Origin: Azospirillum fermentarium
GTDB lineage: Bacteria > Pseudomonadota > Alphaproteobacteria > Azospirillales > Azospirillaceae
NCBI RefSeq assembly: GCF_025961205.1
Contig: NZ_JAOQNH010000003.1
Span: 640,501-704,500, forward strand
Length of the DNA stretch: 64,000 nt
Direction of reading: 5' to 3'
Shown: positions 47,694 through 56,877 of the stretch, in pieces
How the letters are laid out: every line of letters starts with the position of its first letter
Numbering within the stretch: the first letter of the stretch is position 1
Notes under the pieces: model-generated
What the model saw: the letters and a program-made list of their open reading frames with translations, nothing else
Databases searched by the model: none
Told to the model about the DNA's origin: nothing
Program-made: the position numbers and the translations under genes

Positions 47694-48686
47694 ATGGACA
47701 AACTTCATGCGATGCGCGTCTTCGTCCGCGTGGTCGAGGTCAACAGCTTCTCCAAGGCCGCCGACACGCTGGGCCTGCCCCGCGCCTCGGTGACGGCGGC
47801 GGTCCAGAATCTGGAAGCCGCACTGGGCGTGCGCCTGCTCCAGCGGACCACGCGCAAGCTGAGCCTGACGCTGGACGGGGCCGCGTATCTGGAGGGGGCG
47901 ACCCGCATCCTGGCGGATCTGGAGGAGGTCGAGACCTCGTTCACCAGCGCCCGCAAGACGCCGCGCGGGCGGCTGCGGGTGGACATGCCGGGGTCCGTCG
48001 GGCGGCTGATCATCATCCCCACCATCCACCAGTTCCACGCCCGCTATCCCGACATCGAGGTCATGATCGGCATGAGCGACCGCCCCATCGACCTGATCCA
48101 GGAGGGGGTGGATTGCGTGCTCCGGGTCGGTGACCTGATGGATTCCAGCCTGATCGCCCGCCGGGTCGGGGCCTTCCGCCCGGTGACCGTGGCCAGCCCG
48201 GCCTATCTCGCCCGCCACGGCACCCCCACGACCATCGAGGCGCTGGAGGGGCACACCGCCGTCAACTACTTCGCCCGCACCGGCAAGATGCACCCCATGA
48301 GCTTCGAACGGGACGGTATCGCCCACGAGGTGACGCTGGACGGCCCCGTCTCGGTCAACGACGCCGACGCCTATGTCACCTGCGCGGTGGAAGGGCTGGG
48401 CATCGGGCAGGTGGCGCGGTTCATGGCCCTGCCCCATCTGCGCAGCGGGGCGCTGGTGGAGATTCTGCACGACTGGCGCCCGGCCCTGGTGCCCATCTCC
48501 GCCCTCTACCCCCACAACCGCCACCTGTCGCCCAAGGTCCGCGCCTTCGTCGATTGGGTGGCCGAACTGTTCGAGGGCTGCCCGCTGATGCAGGGGGAGG
48601 AGATCGACGCCTGCCACGAACAGCCGGCGGCGATACCCGCCGCCGCGGGGGTGGAGGCGGACGCTCCCTCCCTGTGCGTCGTGTAA
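47694..48686 (+). CDS. LysR family transcriptional regulator
   Basis: A 330-residue regulator with the N-terminal winged helix-turn-helix AMRVFVRVVEVNSFSKAADT and LPRASVTAAVQNLEAALGVR. A type 2 periplasmic-fold effector domain follows from about residue 90. The C-terminal 25 residues are an Ala/Glu-rich extension. The gene precedes an alpha/beta hydrolase and an RND pump on the same strand and probably controls them. Confidence 0.92.
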   Translation: MDKLHAMRVFVRVVEVNSFSKAADTLGLPRASVTAAVQNLEAALGVRLLQRTTRKLSLTLDGAAYLEGATRILADLEEVETSFTSARKTPRGRLRVDMPGSVGRLIIIPTIHQFHARYPDIEVMIGMSDRPIDLIQEGVDCVLRVGDLMDSSLIARRVGAFRPVTVASPAYLARHGTPTTIEALEGHTAVNYFARTGKMHPMSFERDGIAHEVTLDGPVSVNDADAYVTCAVEGLGIGQVARFMALPHLRSGALVEILHDWRPALVPISALYPHNRHLSPKVRAFVDWVAELFEGCPLMQGEEIDACHEQPAAIPAAAGVEADAPSLCVV

Positions 48687-48806
48687 CCCGGATTGTTCAT
48701 CCGATCCGAATTGTGTTGCCGTTGACCGCGTCTTTATTCCGTTTCCCCAGTCGCCCACACTCACTCCTGTTGCAATGCGGGAGGGGTGCCGAGGCACCAG
48801 GGAACC

Positions 48807-49658
48807 ATGAGCCGCTTATCGGGACAGTCGAGAACACGGAAAACCACCGGGGCCCCCTGCCCGCTGGCGGTCGATGACCGGACCATCGCCGGCCACGCCC
48901 AGGACATCCGGCTGCGGCTGTACCGCCCGCTGATCGGGCTGACGGTGCCGGCGCTGCTGTATCTGCACGGCGGCGGATTCACCTCCGGCTCGCTGGAGGA
49001 GGCGGAGACCGCCGCCGCCACCATCGCCGGGGCCGTGCCGGCGCTGGTGGTGTCGGTGGGCTATTCGCTGGCCCCGGCCCACTGCTTCCCCACCGCCGCC
49101 CACGACGCCCACCATGCTGCCCTGTGGACCGCCGCGTCGGCCCGCGACCTGAACATCGCCGGTGGCGGGCTGGGCGTGGCCGGACACGACGCCGGGGGGC
49201 ATGTGGCCGCCTCCCTCACCTTCCTGGCCCGTGATCTGGGCGACGTGGACATCCGCGCCCAGGCCCTGCTCGGCCCCATGCTCGACCCCAGCCTGACCCG
49301 CGCCGACGGCGCACGGGCGGTGCAGTCGGACGTGCCGGCCACCGCCTATGCCCGCTGCTACCGCGCCTATCTGCCGGACTCGGCGCAGCGGCTGCACCCC
49401 TATGCCGCCCCGCTGGATTCCCGCCGGCTGGCCGGGCTGCCGCCCGCGCTGATCGTCACCGCCCAGAACGACGTGCTGCGCATCGAGGCGGAACAGTACG
49501 CCGCCGGCCTGATCGCCGCCGGGGTGCCGACCGAGGTCACCCGCTTCCCCGCCATCTCCCACGCCGCCCTGCCCGGCCACCGCCCGGCGCTGCTGGCCAC
49601 CGCCGATTTCTTCCGCCGCCGCCTGTCCCCCGCGGACGTGGCCGGCGCCCCCGTCTGA
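48807..49658 (+). CDS. Alpha/beta hydrolase fold protein with Asp at the nucleophile position
   Basis: A 283-residue member of the hormone-sensitive lipase branch. The oxyanion motif HGGG is at 54-57, the acid is probably in QNDVLRIEAEQY, and the His in ISHAALPG. The nucleophile elbow, normally G-D-S-A-G-G, reads G126-H-D128-A-G-G, so the catalytic Ser is replaced by Asp. Ordinary esterase activity is therefore doubtful; a different chemistry or a binding role is possible. The ATG at 48807 is preferred to an in-frame GTG at 48786. It sits between lysR and an RND pump. Confidence 0.82.
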   Translation: MSRLSGQSRTRKTTGAPCPLAVDDRTIAGHAQDIRLRLYRPLIGLTVPALLYLHGGGFTSGSLEEAETAAATIAGAVPALVVSVGYSLAPAHCFPTAAHDAHHAALWTAASARDLNIAGGGLGVAGHDAGGHVAASLTFLARDLGDVDIRAQALLGPMLDPSLTRADGARAVQSDVPATAYARCYRAYLPDSAQRLHPYAAPLDSRRLAGLPPALIVTAQNDVLRIEAEQYAAGLIAAGVPTEVTRFPAISHAALPGHRPALLATADFFRRRLSPADVAGAPV

Positions 49659-49681
49659 CTCCCCGCCCGGAGACCGAACCC

Positions 49682-50860
49682 ATGACGCTGACCCGTTCGA
49701 AACTCGCCCTTCTCCTCGCCGCCGGCACCACCGCCGCCGCCGTCGCCGGTTTTGCCGCCACCCAGGGCCACGCCGACGCCCCCCAGGCTGCCACCGCCGC
49801 CCCGCCGCCGCCCGAGGTGGACGTGGCACCCGTCGTCGCCCGCACCATCACCGACTGGCAGTCCTATTCCGGCCGGCTGGAAGCGGTGGAGCGGGTGGAG
49901 GTGCGCCCGCAGGTGTCGGGCGCCATCACCGCCGTTCATTTCCGCAACGGCGCCCTGGTGAAGCAGGGCGACGTCCTCTTCACCATCGACCCGCGCCCCC
50001 ACGCCGCCGCCGTCGCACGGGCCGAGGCCGAGGTGACCGCCGCCCAGTCGGCGGTGCGCTTCACCGCCGCCGACCTGGACCGCGCCCAGCGGCTGGTGCA
50101 GAGCAGCGCCGTGTCGCGCCAGACCCTGGACGAGAAGGAAAGCGCCGCCCGTCAGGCCGCCGCCAACCTGAAGGCGGCGCAGGCCGCCCTCGACCTCGCC
50201 CGCATCGATCTGGAGCACACCCAGGTGACCGCGCCGATTGCCGGCCGCGTGTCGCGGGCCGAGGTGACGGTGGGCAACGTGGTGGCCGCCGGTGCTGCGG
50301 CGGCCCCGCTGACCACGCTGGTGTCGGTGTCACCGATCTACGCCGCGTTCGACGTGGACGAACAGACCTATCTGCGCCACATCGCCAGCGTGAAGGACGC
50401 CGCCGACGTGCCGGTCCAGCTCGGCCTTGCCAACGAGAGCGGCTATTCGCGCACCGGGACGGTGGAGCATGTGGACAACCGGCTCGACGCCGTGTCGGGC
50501 ACCATCCGCGTGCGCGCCAAATTCGACAACCCCGACGGGATGCTGGTGCCCGGCCTCTACGCCCGCATCAAGGTGGGCGGCAGCACGCCCCACGGCGCGC
50601 TGATGGTGGATGAGCGCGCCATCAACACCGATCAGGACAAGAAATTCGTTCTGGTGGTGGGCGGCGACGACACCGTGCAGTACCGCGCCATCGTCCCCGG
50701 CCCGGCGCAGAGCGGCCTGCGCGTGGTGACCAGCGGGCTTGAGGCCGGCGAGCGCATCGTGGTCAACGGGATCCAGCACGCCCGCCCCGGCGCGCGCATC
50801 AGCCCGAAGACCGTGGCGATGGGCGCCCCCGAACCGATCCAGACCGCTGCGAAACCGTAA
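49682..50860 (+). CDS. RND efflux periplasmic adaptor (AcrA/MexE-like)
   Basis: A 392-residue membrane fusion protein with an N-terminal signal or anchor (LALLLAAGTTAAAVAGFAA). The barrel-sandwich halves are VEVRPQVSGAITAVHFRNGALVKQG and ARIDLEHTQVTAPIAGRVS around an alpha-hairpin rich in Ala and Gln. A beta-barrel and a membrane-proximal domain complete the HlyD/AcrA order. It joins the RND pump, encoded 25 bases on, to an outer-membrane channel. No such channel gene is adjacent. Confidence 0.93.
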   Translation: MTLTRSKLALLLAAGTTAAAVAGFAATQGHADAPQAATAAPPPPEVDVAPVVARTITDWQSYSGRLEAVERVEVRPQVSGAITAVHFRNGALVKQGDVLFTIDPRPHAAAVARAEAEVTAAQSAVRFTAADLDRAQRLVQSSAVSRQTLDEKESAARQAAANLKAAQAALDLARIDLEHTQVTAPIAGRVSRAEVTVGNVVAAGAAAAPLTTLVSVSPIYAAFDVDEQTYLRHIASVKDAADVPVQLGLANESGYSRTGTVEHVDNRLDAVSGTIRVRAKFDNPDGMLVPGLYARIKVGGSTPHGALMVDERAINTDQDKKFVLVVGGDDTVQYRAIVPGPAQSGLRVVTSGLEAGERIVVNGIQHARPGARISPKTVAMGAPEPIQTAAKP

Positions 50861-50885
50861 ACCGGGTTCCGCCGGGAGAGCCATC

Positions 50886-53800
50886 ATGAACATCTCCAAA
50901 TTCTTCATCGACCGCCCGATCTTCGCGGGCGTGCTGTCGGTGGCGCTGTTCCTGGCGGGTGCGATCTCGCTGTTTCAGTTGCCGATTTCCGAATACCCCG
51001 AGGTGGTGCCGCCCTCGGTGGTCGTGCGCGCCCAGTTTCCCGGCGCCAACCCCAAGGTCATCGCCGAAACCGTCGCCTCCCCCCTGGAGGAGCAGATCAA
51101 CGGCGTGGAAAACATGCTGTACATGCAGTCGCAGGCCAACAGCGACGGCAACATGGCGCTGACCGTCACCTTCAAGCTGGGCACCGACCCGGACAAGGCG
51201 CAGCAGCTCGTGCAGAACCGGGTGTCGCAGGCGTTGCCGCGCCTGCCGTCCGACGTGCAGCGGCTGGGGGTGACCACGGTCAAAAGCTCGCCCACCCTGA
51301 CCATGGTCGTGCATCTGCTGTCGCCCAACGGGCGGTACGACATGACCTATCTGCGCAACTACGCCATCCTGAACGTCAAGGACCGGCTGAGCCGGATCAG
51401 CGGCGTCGGCGAGGTGCAGGTGTGGGGGGCCGGCGACTATTCCATGCGCGTCTGGCTCGACCCCAACAAGGTGGCCCAGCGCGGGCTGACCGCGGCGGAC
51501 GTGGTGGCGGCGATCCGCGAACAGAACGTGCAGGTGGCCGCCGGGGTCATCGGCGCCTCGCCGTCGCTGCCCGACACGCCGCTGCAATTGTCCATCAACG
51601 CGCAAGGAAGGCTGAAGACGCCGGACGAATTCGGCGCCATCATCCTGAAAACGGGGGAACAGGGCGGCGTCACCCTGCTGCGCGACGTCGCCCGGGTGGA
51701 GCTGGCGGCGGCGCAGTACGGGCTGCGGTCGCTGCTGGACAACAAGCCGGCGGTGGCGCTGGGCATCAACCAGTCGCCGGGCGCCAACGCGCTCGCCATC
51801 TCCGACGCCATCCGCGCGGCCATGGCCGACCTCAAGGCCGACATGCCGGACGGCGTGGATTACAGCATCGTCTATGACCCGACCCAGTTCGTCCGTTCCA
51901 GCATCGACGCGGTAATCCACACGCTGCTGGAGGCCATCGCGCTGGTGGTGCTGGTGGTCATCGTGTTCTTGCAGACGTGGCGGGCGTCGATCATCCCGCT
52001 GCTGGCGGTGCCGGTGTCCATCGTCGGCACCTTCTCGCTGATGCTGGGGCTGGGCTATTCCATCAACGCGCTGTCGCTGTTCGGCATGGTGCTGGCCATC
52101 GGCATCGTGGTGGACGACGCCATCGTCGTGGTGGAAAACGTCGAACGCAACATCGAGAACGGCCTGTCGGCCAAGGAAGCCACGTACCGCGCCATGCAGG
52201 AGGTGAGCGGCCCGATCATCGCCATCGCCCTGACCCTGGTCGCCGTCTTCGTGCCGCTGGCGGCCATGAGCGGCCTGACCGGCGAGTTCTACAAGCAGTT
52301 CGCAATGACGATTGCGATCTCCACCGTCATCTCCGCCTTCAACTCGCTCACCCTGTCGCCGGCGCTGGCCGCGGTGCTGCTGCGCGGCCACGACCAGCCG
52401 CAGGACTGGCTGACCCGCGCCATGAACCGGGTGTTCGGCGGCTTCTTCCGGCTGTTCAACCGGGTGTTCCACCGGGCGTCCGCCGGCTATGGCCGCGGCG
52501 TCGGCGGGGTGGTGCGGCACAAGGGGCTGATGATGCTGGTCTATGTCGGCCTGCTGGCGGTGACGGTGCTGCTGGGCCGCACCGTGCCCATGGGCTTCGT
52601 CCCGGCCCAGGACAAGGAATACCTGATCAGCTTCGCCCAGCTTCCCAACGGCGCCTCGCTCGACCGGACGGAGGAGGTGATCCGCCGCATGACCGACATC
52701 GCCCTGGCCCGCCCCGGCGTGCAGAGTGCGGTCGCCTTCCCCGGCCTGTCGGTGAACGGCTTCACCAACAGCTCCAGCGCCGGCATCGTCTTCGTCACGC
52801 TGAAGCCCTTTGCCGAGCGCAAGGACCCGTCGCTGTCCGCCGCCGCCATCGCCGGTGACCTGCAAAAGCGCTACGCCGGGCTGAAGGAAGCCTTCGTCGC
52901 CATCTTCCCCCCGCCGCCGGTGATGGGGCTGGGCACACTGGGCGGCTTCAAGATGCAACTGGAAGACCGCGGCGCGCTGGGGTACGAGGCGCTGAACGCG
53001 GCGGTCGGCGCCTTCGTGAAAAAGGCGATACAGACGCCGGAACTGGGGCCGAGCTTCTCCAGCTACCAGATCAACGTGCCGCAGTTGGACGTGAATCTGG
53101 ACCGGGTGAAGGCCAAGCAGCAAGGCGTGTCCATCGGCGACGTGTTCGACACCATGCAGATCTATCTCGGCTCGCTCTACGTCAACGACTTCAACAGCTT
53201 CGGGCGCGTCTATCAGGTGCGTGTCCAGGCCGACGCGCCCTTCCGCGCCGAATCCGCCGACATCGGCCTGTTGAAGACCCGCAACGCCCAGGGCGACATG
53301 GTGCCGCTGTCGTCGCTGGTCACGGTGACCCAGAGCTACGGGCCGGAAATGGTGGTGCGCTACAACGGCTACACCGCCGCCGACATCAACGGCGGGCCGG
53401 CGCCGGGTTACTCCTCGGGCCAGGCGCAGGCGGCGGCCGAGCGCATCGCGCACGAGACCCTGCCCCGCGGCGTGCGCTTCGAATGGACCGACCTGACCTA
53501 TCAGGAGATCCTGGCCGGCAACGCGGCGCTGTGGATCTTCCCCATCAGCATCCTGCTGGTCTTCCTGGTGCTGGCGGCGCAGTACGAAAGCCTGACGCTG
53601 CCGCTGGCGATCCTGCTGATCGTGCCCATGAGCCTGATGTCGGCGCTGGCCGGGGTGTGGCTGACGGGGGGCGACAACAACATCTTCACCCAGATCGGCT
53701 TCATGGTGCTGGTGGGTCTGTCGGCCAAGAACGCCATCCTGATCGTCGAATTCGCCCGCGAACTGGAGCATCAGGGGCGCAGCGTGGTCCAGGCGGCGGT

Positions 53801-54068
53801 GGAGGCCAGCCGGCTGCGGCTGCGGCCCATCCTGATGACCTCCATCGCCTTCATCATGGGGGTGGTGCCGCTGGTGACCTCCACCGGGGCGGGGGCGGAG
53901 ATGCGCCACGCCATGGGGGTGGCGGTGTTCGCCGGCATGATCGGCGTCACCCTGTTCGGTCTGGTGCTGACGCCGGTCTTCTATGTCCTGCTGCGCACGC
54001 TGGTGGGGGCGGGAAAGCCGGCGGCGCTGCCCGCTGGGGCCATCGCCCACGGTCACGGGGATGATTGA
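50886..54068 (+). CDS. RND multidrug efflux pump, HAE1 family (MexF/AcrB-like)
   Basis: A 1060-residue inner-membrane proton-drug antiporter. The N-terminus NISKFFIDRPIFAGVLSVAL is typical of HAE1 pumps. Twelve helices and two large periplasmic loops are present; helix 4 shows GMVLAIGIVVDDAIVVVEN, with the paired Asp of the proton relay. GGGAGAG twelve bases upstream of the ATG at 50886 supports the start. The complete trimeric pump would need a separate outer-membrane factor. Confidence 0.95.
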   Translation: MNISKFFIDRPIFAGVLSVALFLAGAISLFQLPISEYPEVVPPSVVVRAQFPGANPKVIAETVASPLEEQINGVENMLYMQSQANSDGNMALTVTFKLGTDPDKAQQLVQNRVSQALPRLPSDVQRLGVTTVKSSPTLTMVVHLLSPNGRYDMTYLRNYAILNVKDRLSRISGVGEVQVWGAGDYSMRVWLDPNKVAQRGLTAADVVAAIREQNVQVAAGVIGASPSLPDTPLQLSINAQGRLKTPDEFGAIILKTGEQGGVTLLRDVARVELAAAQYGLRSLLDNKPAVALGINQSPGANALAISDAIRAAMADLKADMPDGVDYSIVYDPTQFVRSSIDAVIHTLLEAIALVVLVVIVFLQTWRASIIPLLAVPVSIVGTFSLMLGLGYSINALSLFGMVLAIGIVVDDAIVVVENVERNIENGLSAKEATYRAMQEVSGPIIAIALTLVAVFVPLAAMSGLTGEFYKQFAMTIAISTVISAFNSLTLSPALAAVLLRGHDQPQDWLTRAMNRVFGGFFRLFNRVFHRASAGYGRGVGGVVRHKGLMMLVYVGLLAVTVLLGRTVPMGFVPAQDKEYLISFAQLPNGASLDRTEEVIRRMTDIALARPGVQSAVAFPGLSVNGFTNSSSAGIVFVTLKPFAERKDPSLSAAAIAGDLQKRYAGLKEAFVAIFPPPPVMGLGTLGGFKMQLEDRGALGYEALNAAVGAFVKKAIQTPELGPSFSSYQINVPQLDVNLDRVKAKQQGVSIGDVFDTMQIYLGSLYVNDFNSFGRVYQVRVQADAPFRAESADIGLLKTRNAQGDMVPLSSLVTVTQSYGPEMVVRYNGYTAADINGGPAPGYSSGQAQAAAERIAHETLPRGVRFEWTDLTYQEILAGNAALWIFPISILLVFLVLAAQYESLTLPLAILLIVPMSLMSALAGVWLTGGDNNIFTQIGFMVLVGLSAKNAILIVEFARELEHQGRSVVQAAVEASRLRLRPILMTSIAFIMGVVPLVTSTGAGAEMRHAMGVAVFAGMIGVTLFGLVLTPVFYVLLRTLVGAGKPAALPAGAIAHGHGDD

Positions 54069-54087
54069 GGGGGCTTCGTGCCCCCTC
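54067..54087 (+). terminator. Hairpin at the end of the RND operon
   Basis: GAGGGGGC and GCCCCCTC form a perfect 8-bp stem around TTCGT, overlapping the pump stop codon. There is no strong T-run, so termination here may be weak or factor-dependent. Confidence 0.45.
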
Positions 54088-54191
54088 CACAGCCGCATTG
54101 CCCGGACGGCGGGAGATCGCCATCCGCTCCCCTTGGGCCGGGCGGTGCCGCAGCAACCGCCCGGCCGGTCACGCCACCGGGGACGGTTCCG

Positions 54192-54989
54192 TCACCACGT
54201 GGCGACGTAGGCGCCCTTGAACCGCTGCTGCACGAACTGCTTCACCGGTTCGGAGTGGTAGGCGTCGATCAGTTGCTTGACCCACGGCTTGTCCTTGTCC
54301 TCCTCCCGCACGGCGAGGATGTTGACGTAAGGGGTGTCCAGGGTTTCGCTCAGGATTGCGTCGCGCACCGGGTCCAGGCCGGCCTGGACCGCATAGTTGT
54401 TGTTCACCGCCGCCGCATCCACGTCGGGCAGGGACCGCGCCAACTGGGCGGCGTCCAGTTCCACGAACGTGTAACCCTTGGGGTTTCCGGCGATGTCGGC
54501 GATGCTGGCGCTCAGGCTCTTGGGGTCTTTCAGCGTCACCACCCCGCCGGCGGCCAGCAGGCGCAGGGACCGCGCGCCGTTGCTGGGGTCGTTCTGGATG
54601 GCGACGGTGGCGCCCTTGGGCAGTTGGTCGAAGCTCTTGTACTTCTGCGAATAGAAACCCATGGGGGACGCGATGGTCAGGGCCACCGGCGCCAGCTTCC
54701 ACCCGGTCTTGGCGATCTGGTTGCGCAGATAGGGTTCGTGCTGGAACGAATTGGCCTCCAGCTCCCTGGCGGCCAGGGCCTGGTTGGGGATGACGTAGTC
54801 GGTGAATTCCACCGGCCTGATGTCCACGCCGCGCTCGGCACCGACCTTGCGGACGACGTCGAGGATTTCGGCGTGGGGACCGGCGGTCACCCCCACCCGG
54901 ATGGTGTCGGCGGAAGCCGCGACGGACGCCGCGCCCAGGGCAGTGACGGCGGCGGCGAGCAGAAAGGTGCGGCGAAGCGTGGCCGGCAT
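54192..54989 (-). CDS. metQ: MetQ/NlpA-family substrate-binding protein
   Basis: A 265-residue periplasmic binding protein. The signal (TFLLAAAVTALGAASVAASA) has no lipobox, so it is probably soluble. Family motifs are IRVGVTAGPHAEILDVV, VEFTDYVIPNQAL, NSFQHEPYL and AIQNDPSNGARSLRLL. The family binds D-/L-methionine and related compounds. No metN or metI lies nearby; the ABC genes upstream are of the branched-chain type. A role in capturing a sulfur compound for the linked SfnB unit is possible. Confidence 0.88.
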   Translation of the reverse strand: MPATLRRTFLLAAAVTALGAASVAASADTIRVGVTAGPHAEILDVVRKVGAERGVDIRPVEFTDYVIPNQALAARELEANSFQHEPYLRNQIAKTGWKLAPVALTIASPMGFYSQKYKSFDQLPKGATVAIQNDPSNGARSLRLLAAGGVVTLKDPKSLSASIADIAGNPKGYTFVELDAAQLARSLPDVDAAAVNNNYAVQAGLDPVRDAILSETLDTPYVNILAVREEDKDKPWVKQLIDAYHSEPVKQFVQQRFKGAYVATW

Positions 54990-55035
54990 GGGATCGAACC
55001 TCGTTCTGGTGTGGGATCGGGTCTGAAGGGGACGA

Positions 55036-55806
55036 TCAGTGGGCGTAGCCGCGGTCCTGGCGGTTCAGCTTGCGCACCATCCCCTCGAAGAACTTGTCGG
55101 CGACGGTTCCGTCCTCGCCGAAGTTGTTGGCGTCGAGCACGTTGGTGCGGGCGATGGCGTCGGGGACCGTCACGTCCTCCCCCGCCATGGCGTCGGTCAG
55201 CACCTGAATCTCGCACGCCCGCTGCAGCCGCCACATGTTGAAAAAGGCGATGGCCAGCGTGCGCCCGGTGGTCAGCAGACCATGGTTGCGCAGGATCAGG
55301 CACGGCTTGTCGCCGACGTCGGCCAAGAGCCGCGGCTGTTCGCCCAGCCGGATGCTCAAGCCTTCGTAGTCGTGATAGGCCACCTGCCCGTAAAGCTGCA
55401 CGGCGTAGAAATTGTCGTGGCGCAGCCCGTGGCGCTTGGTGGCGACGGCCACCCCGGCGGTGGTGTGGGTGTGGATGACGGCGTGGGCGTCCTCGCGCGC
55501 CTGATGGATGGCGCTGTGGATGACGAAGCCGGCGGGGTTCACCGGGTACTCGCTCGGCTCCACCTTGTTGCCGTCCACGTCGATCTTGACGAGGTTGCCG
55601 GCGGTCACCTCGTCATAGGTCAGGCCATAGGGGTTGATGAGGAAATGGCGGTCCGGCCCCGGCACCCGCACGGTGATGTGGTTGATGACCAGCTCGCTCC
55701 ACCCCAGCAGATCGACCACGCGGTACAGCGCGGCCAGCTTCACCCGCAGCGCCCATTCGTCGGGGGCGATGTGCGGCGGGCGGTGGTCCAGGGGAAAGGT
55801 CGTCAT
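55036..55806 (-). CDS. Class II aldolase/adducin family protein
   Basis: A 256-residue protein with the metal-binding motif HAVIHTHTTAGVAV and a third His in LRNHGLLTTG, giving the family's zinc site. SELVINHITVRVPG near residue 40 is the usual phosphate or substrate loop. These enzymes act on sugar phosphates or decarboxylate aldonate derivatives; the present sequence does not settle which. It follows the medium-chain reductase by 42 bases. Confidence 0.88.
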   Translation of the reverse strand: MTTFPLDHRPPHIAPDEWALRVKLAALYRVVDLLGWSELVINHITVRVPGPDRHFLINPYGLTYDEVTAGNLVKIDVDGNKVEPSEYPVNPAGFVIHSAIHQAREDAHAVIHTHTTAGVAVATKRHGLRHDNFYAVQLYGQVAYHDYEGLSIRLGEQPRLLADVGDKPCLILRNHGLLTTGRTLAIAFFNMWRLQRACEIQVLTDAMAGEDVTVPDAIARTNVLDANNFGEDGTVADKFFEGMVRKLNRQDRGYAH

Positions 55807-55848
55807 GACGGCTCCGTTGTCTGTCGCATCGGATGGGGAGGATTCAAA

Positions 55849-56877
55849 TCAGGGTGCGACGCGCACCACCTGCTTGCCGGTGTTCTCCCCGGCCAGCAGG
55901 CGCACCAGGGCAGCGGGGGCGGCGGCCAGCCCCTCGGCCACGTCCTCGCGGTGGCGGATCAGCCCGTCCCGGACCCAGGCCGACAGCTCGGCCAGCGCCT
56001 CGGGGAAGCGGTGGAAGTGATCAAGCACCAGAAAGCCTTCCAGCCGGGCGCGCTTGACCAGAATGGTGCGGTTGATCCGCGGGGCCGGGGGTGCGCCGGG
56101 GCCAAGGGCGATGGTGCCGTTCTGCACGATGCGGGCGCCCACATTGATCCGCTCCAGCACCGCGTCGGCCACCGGCCCGGCCACATTGTCGAAATAGACG
56201 TCCACCCCGCGCGGGCACGCGGCGTCCAGGGCCGCCCCCAGGTCACCGCCCGCGCGGTAGTTGACGGCGGCGTCGAAGCCGAATTCCTCCAGGCACTGCC
56301 GCACCTTTTCGTCGGACCCGGCGATGCCCACGGTGCGGCAGCCCTTCAGCCGGGCGATCTGGCCGACGATGCTGCCCACCGCCCCGGCGGCGGTGGACAC
56401 CACCACCGTTTCCCCCGCCCGCGGCTGCCCCACGTCGAGCAGACCCAGATAGGCGGTCAACCCGGTGTGCCCCAGCACCCCCAGGGCCAGCGACGGCGGC
56501 CCCCAGGCGGGGTCCACTTTGTGATGGATGTCGCTGCCGTCGGACAGCGCCCATTCCTGCCACCCCTGGCTGCCGTACACCACATCGCCCACCCCATAGC
56601 CGGGGTGGCGCGAGACCACCACCCGCCCGACGGTGAAGCCGGTCATCACCGCCCCCAGCGGCACCGGCGTGCGGTAATTGGTGGCGTCGGCGATCCAGCC
56701 GCGCATGGCCGGGTCCAGGGACAGGAACAGCACGCGGATCAGCACCTGTCCGTCGCCGGGGGCCTCCACCGGCCCCGGCCCCACCTGGAAAAGACCGGCG
56801 GTGACGCGCCCCTGGCTGGGCCGTCCGATCAGGCGCACCTGGGTTTGAGTGACGGGAAGGGTCGGGGCGTCCGTCAT
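55849..56877 (-). CDS. Medium-chain NADP-dependent oxidoreductase (leukotriene B4 dehydrogenase/CurA-like)
   Basis: A 342-residue zinc-independent MDR enzyme. It has FLSLDPAMRGWI near residue 50, VVVSTAAGAVGSIVGQIA as the AxxGxxG cofactor motif and YFDNVAGPVADAVL, all typical of the YncB/PTGR group that reduces enones. The ATG overlaps the stop of the upstream dehydrogenase, so the pair is coupled. The natural substrate is unknown. Confidence 0.9.
   Translation of the reverse strand: MTDAPTLPVTQTQVRLIGRPSQGRVTAGLFQVGPGPVEAPGDGQVLIRVLFLSLDPAMRGWIADATNYRTPVPLGAVMTGFTVGRVVVSRHPGYGVGDVVYGSQGWQEWALSDGSDIHHKVDPAWGPPSLALGVLGHTGLTAYLGLLDVGQPRAGETVVVSTAAGAVGSIVGQIARLKGCRTVGIAGSDEKVRQCLEEFGFDAAVNYRAGGDLGAALDAACPRGVDVYFDNVAGPVADAVLERINVGARIVQNGTIALGPGAPPAPRINRTILVKRARLEGFLVLDHFHRFPEALAELSAWVRDGLIRHREDVAEGLAAAPAALVRLLAGENTGKQVVRVAP

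Noticed and set aside
54078-55241. Plus-strand open frame antisense to metQ and the aldolase gene.
   Set aside because: The translation is low-complexity Gly/Val/His/Arg sequence and metQ on the other strand is clear.
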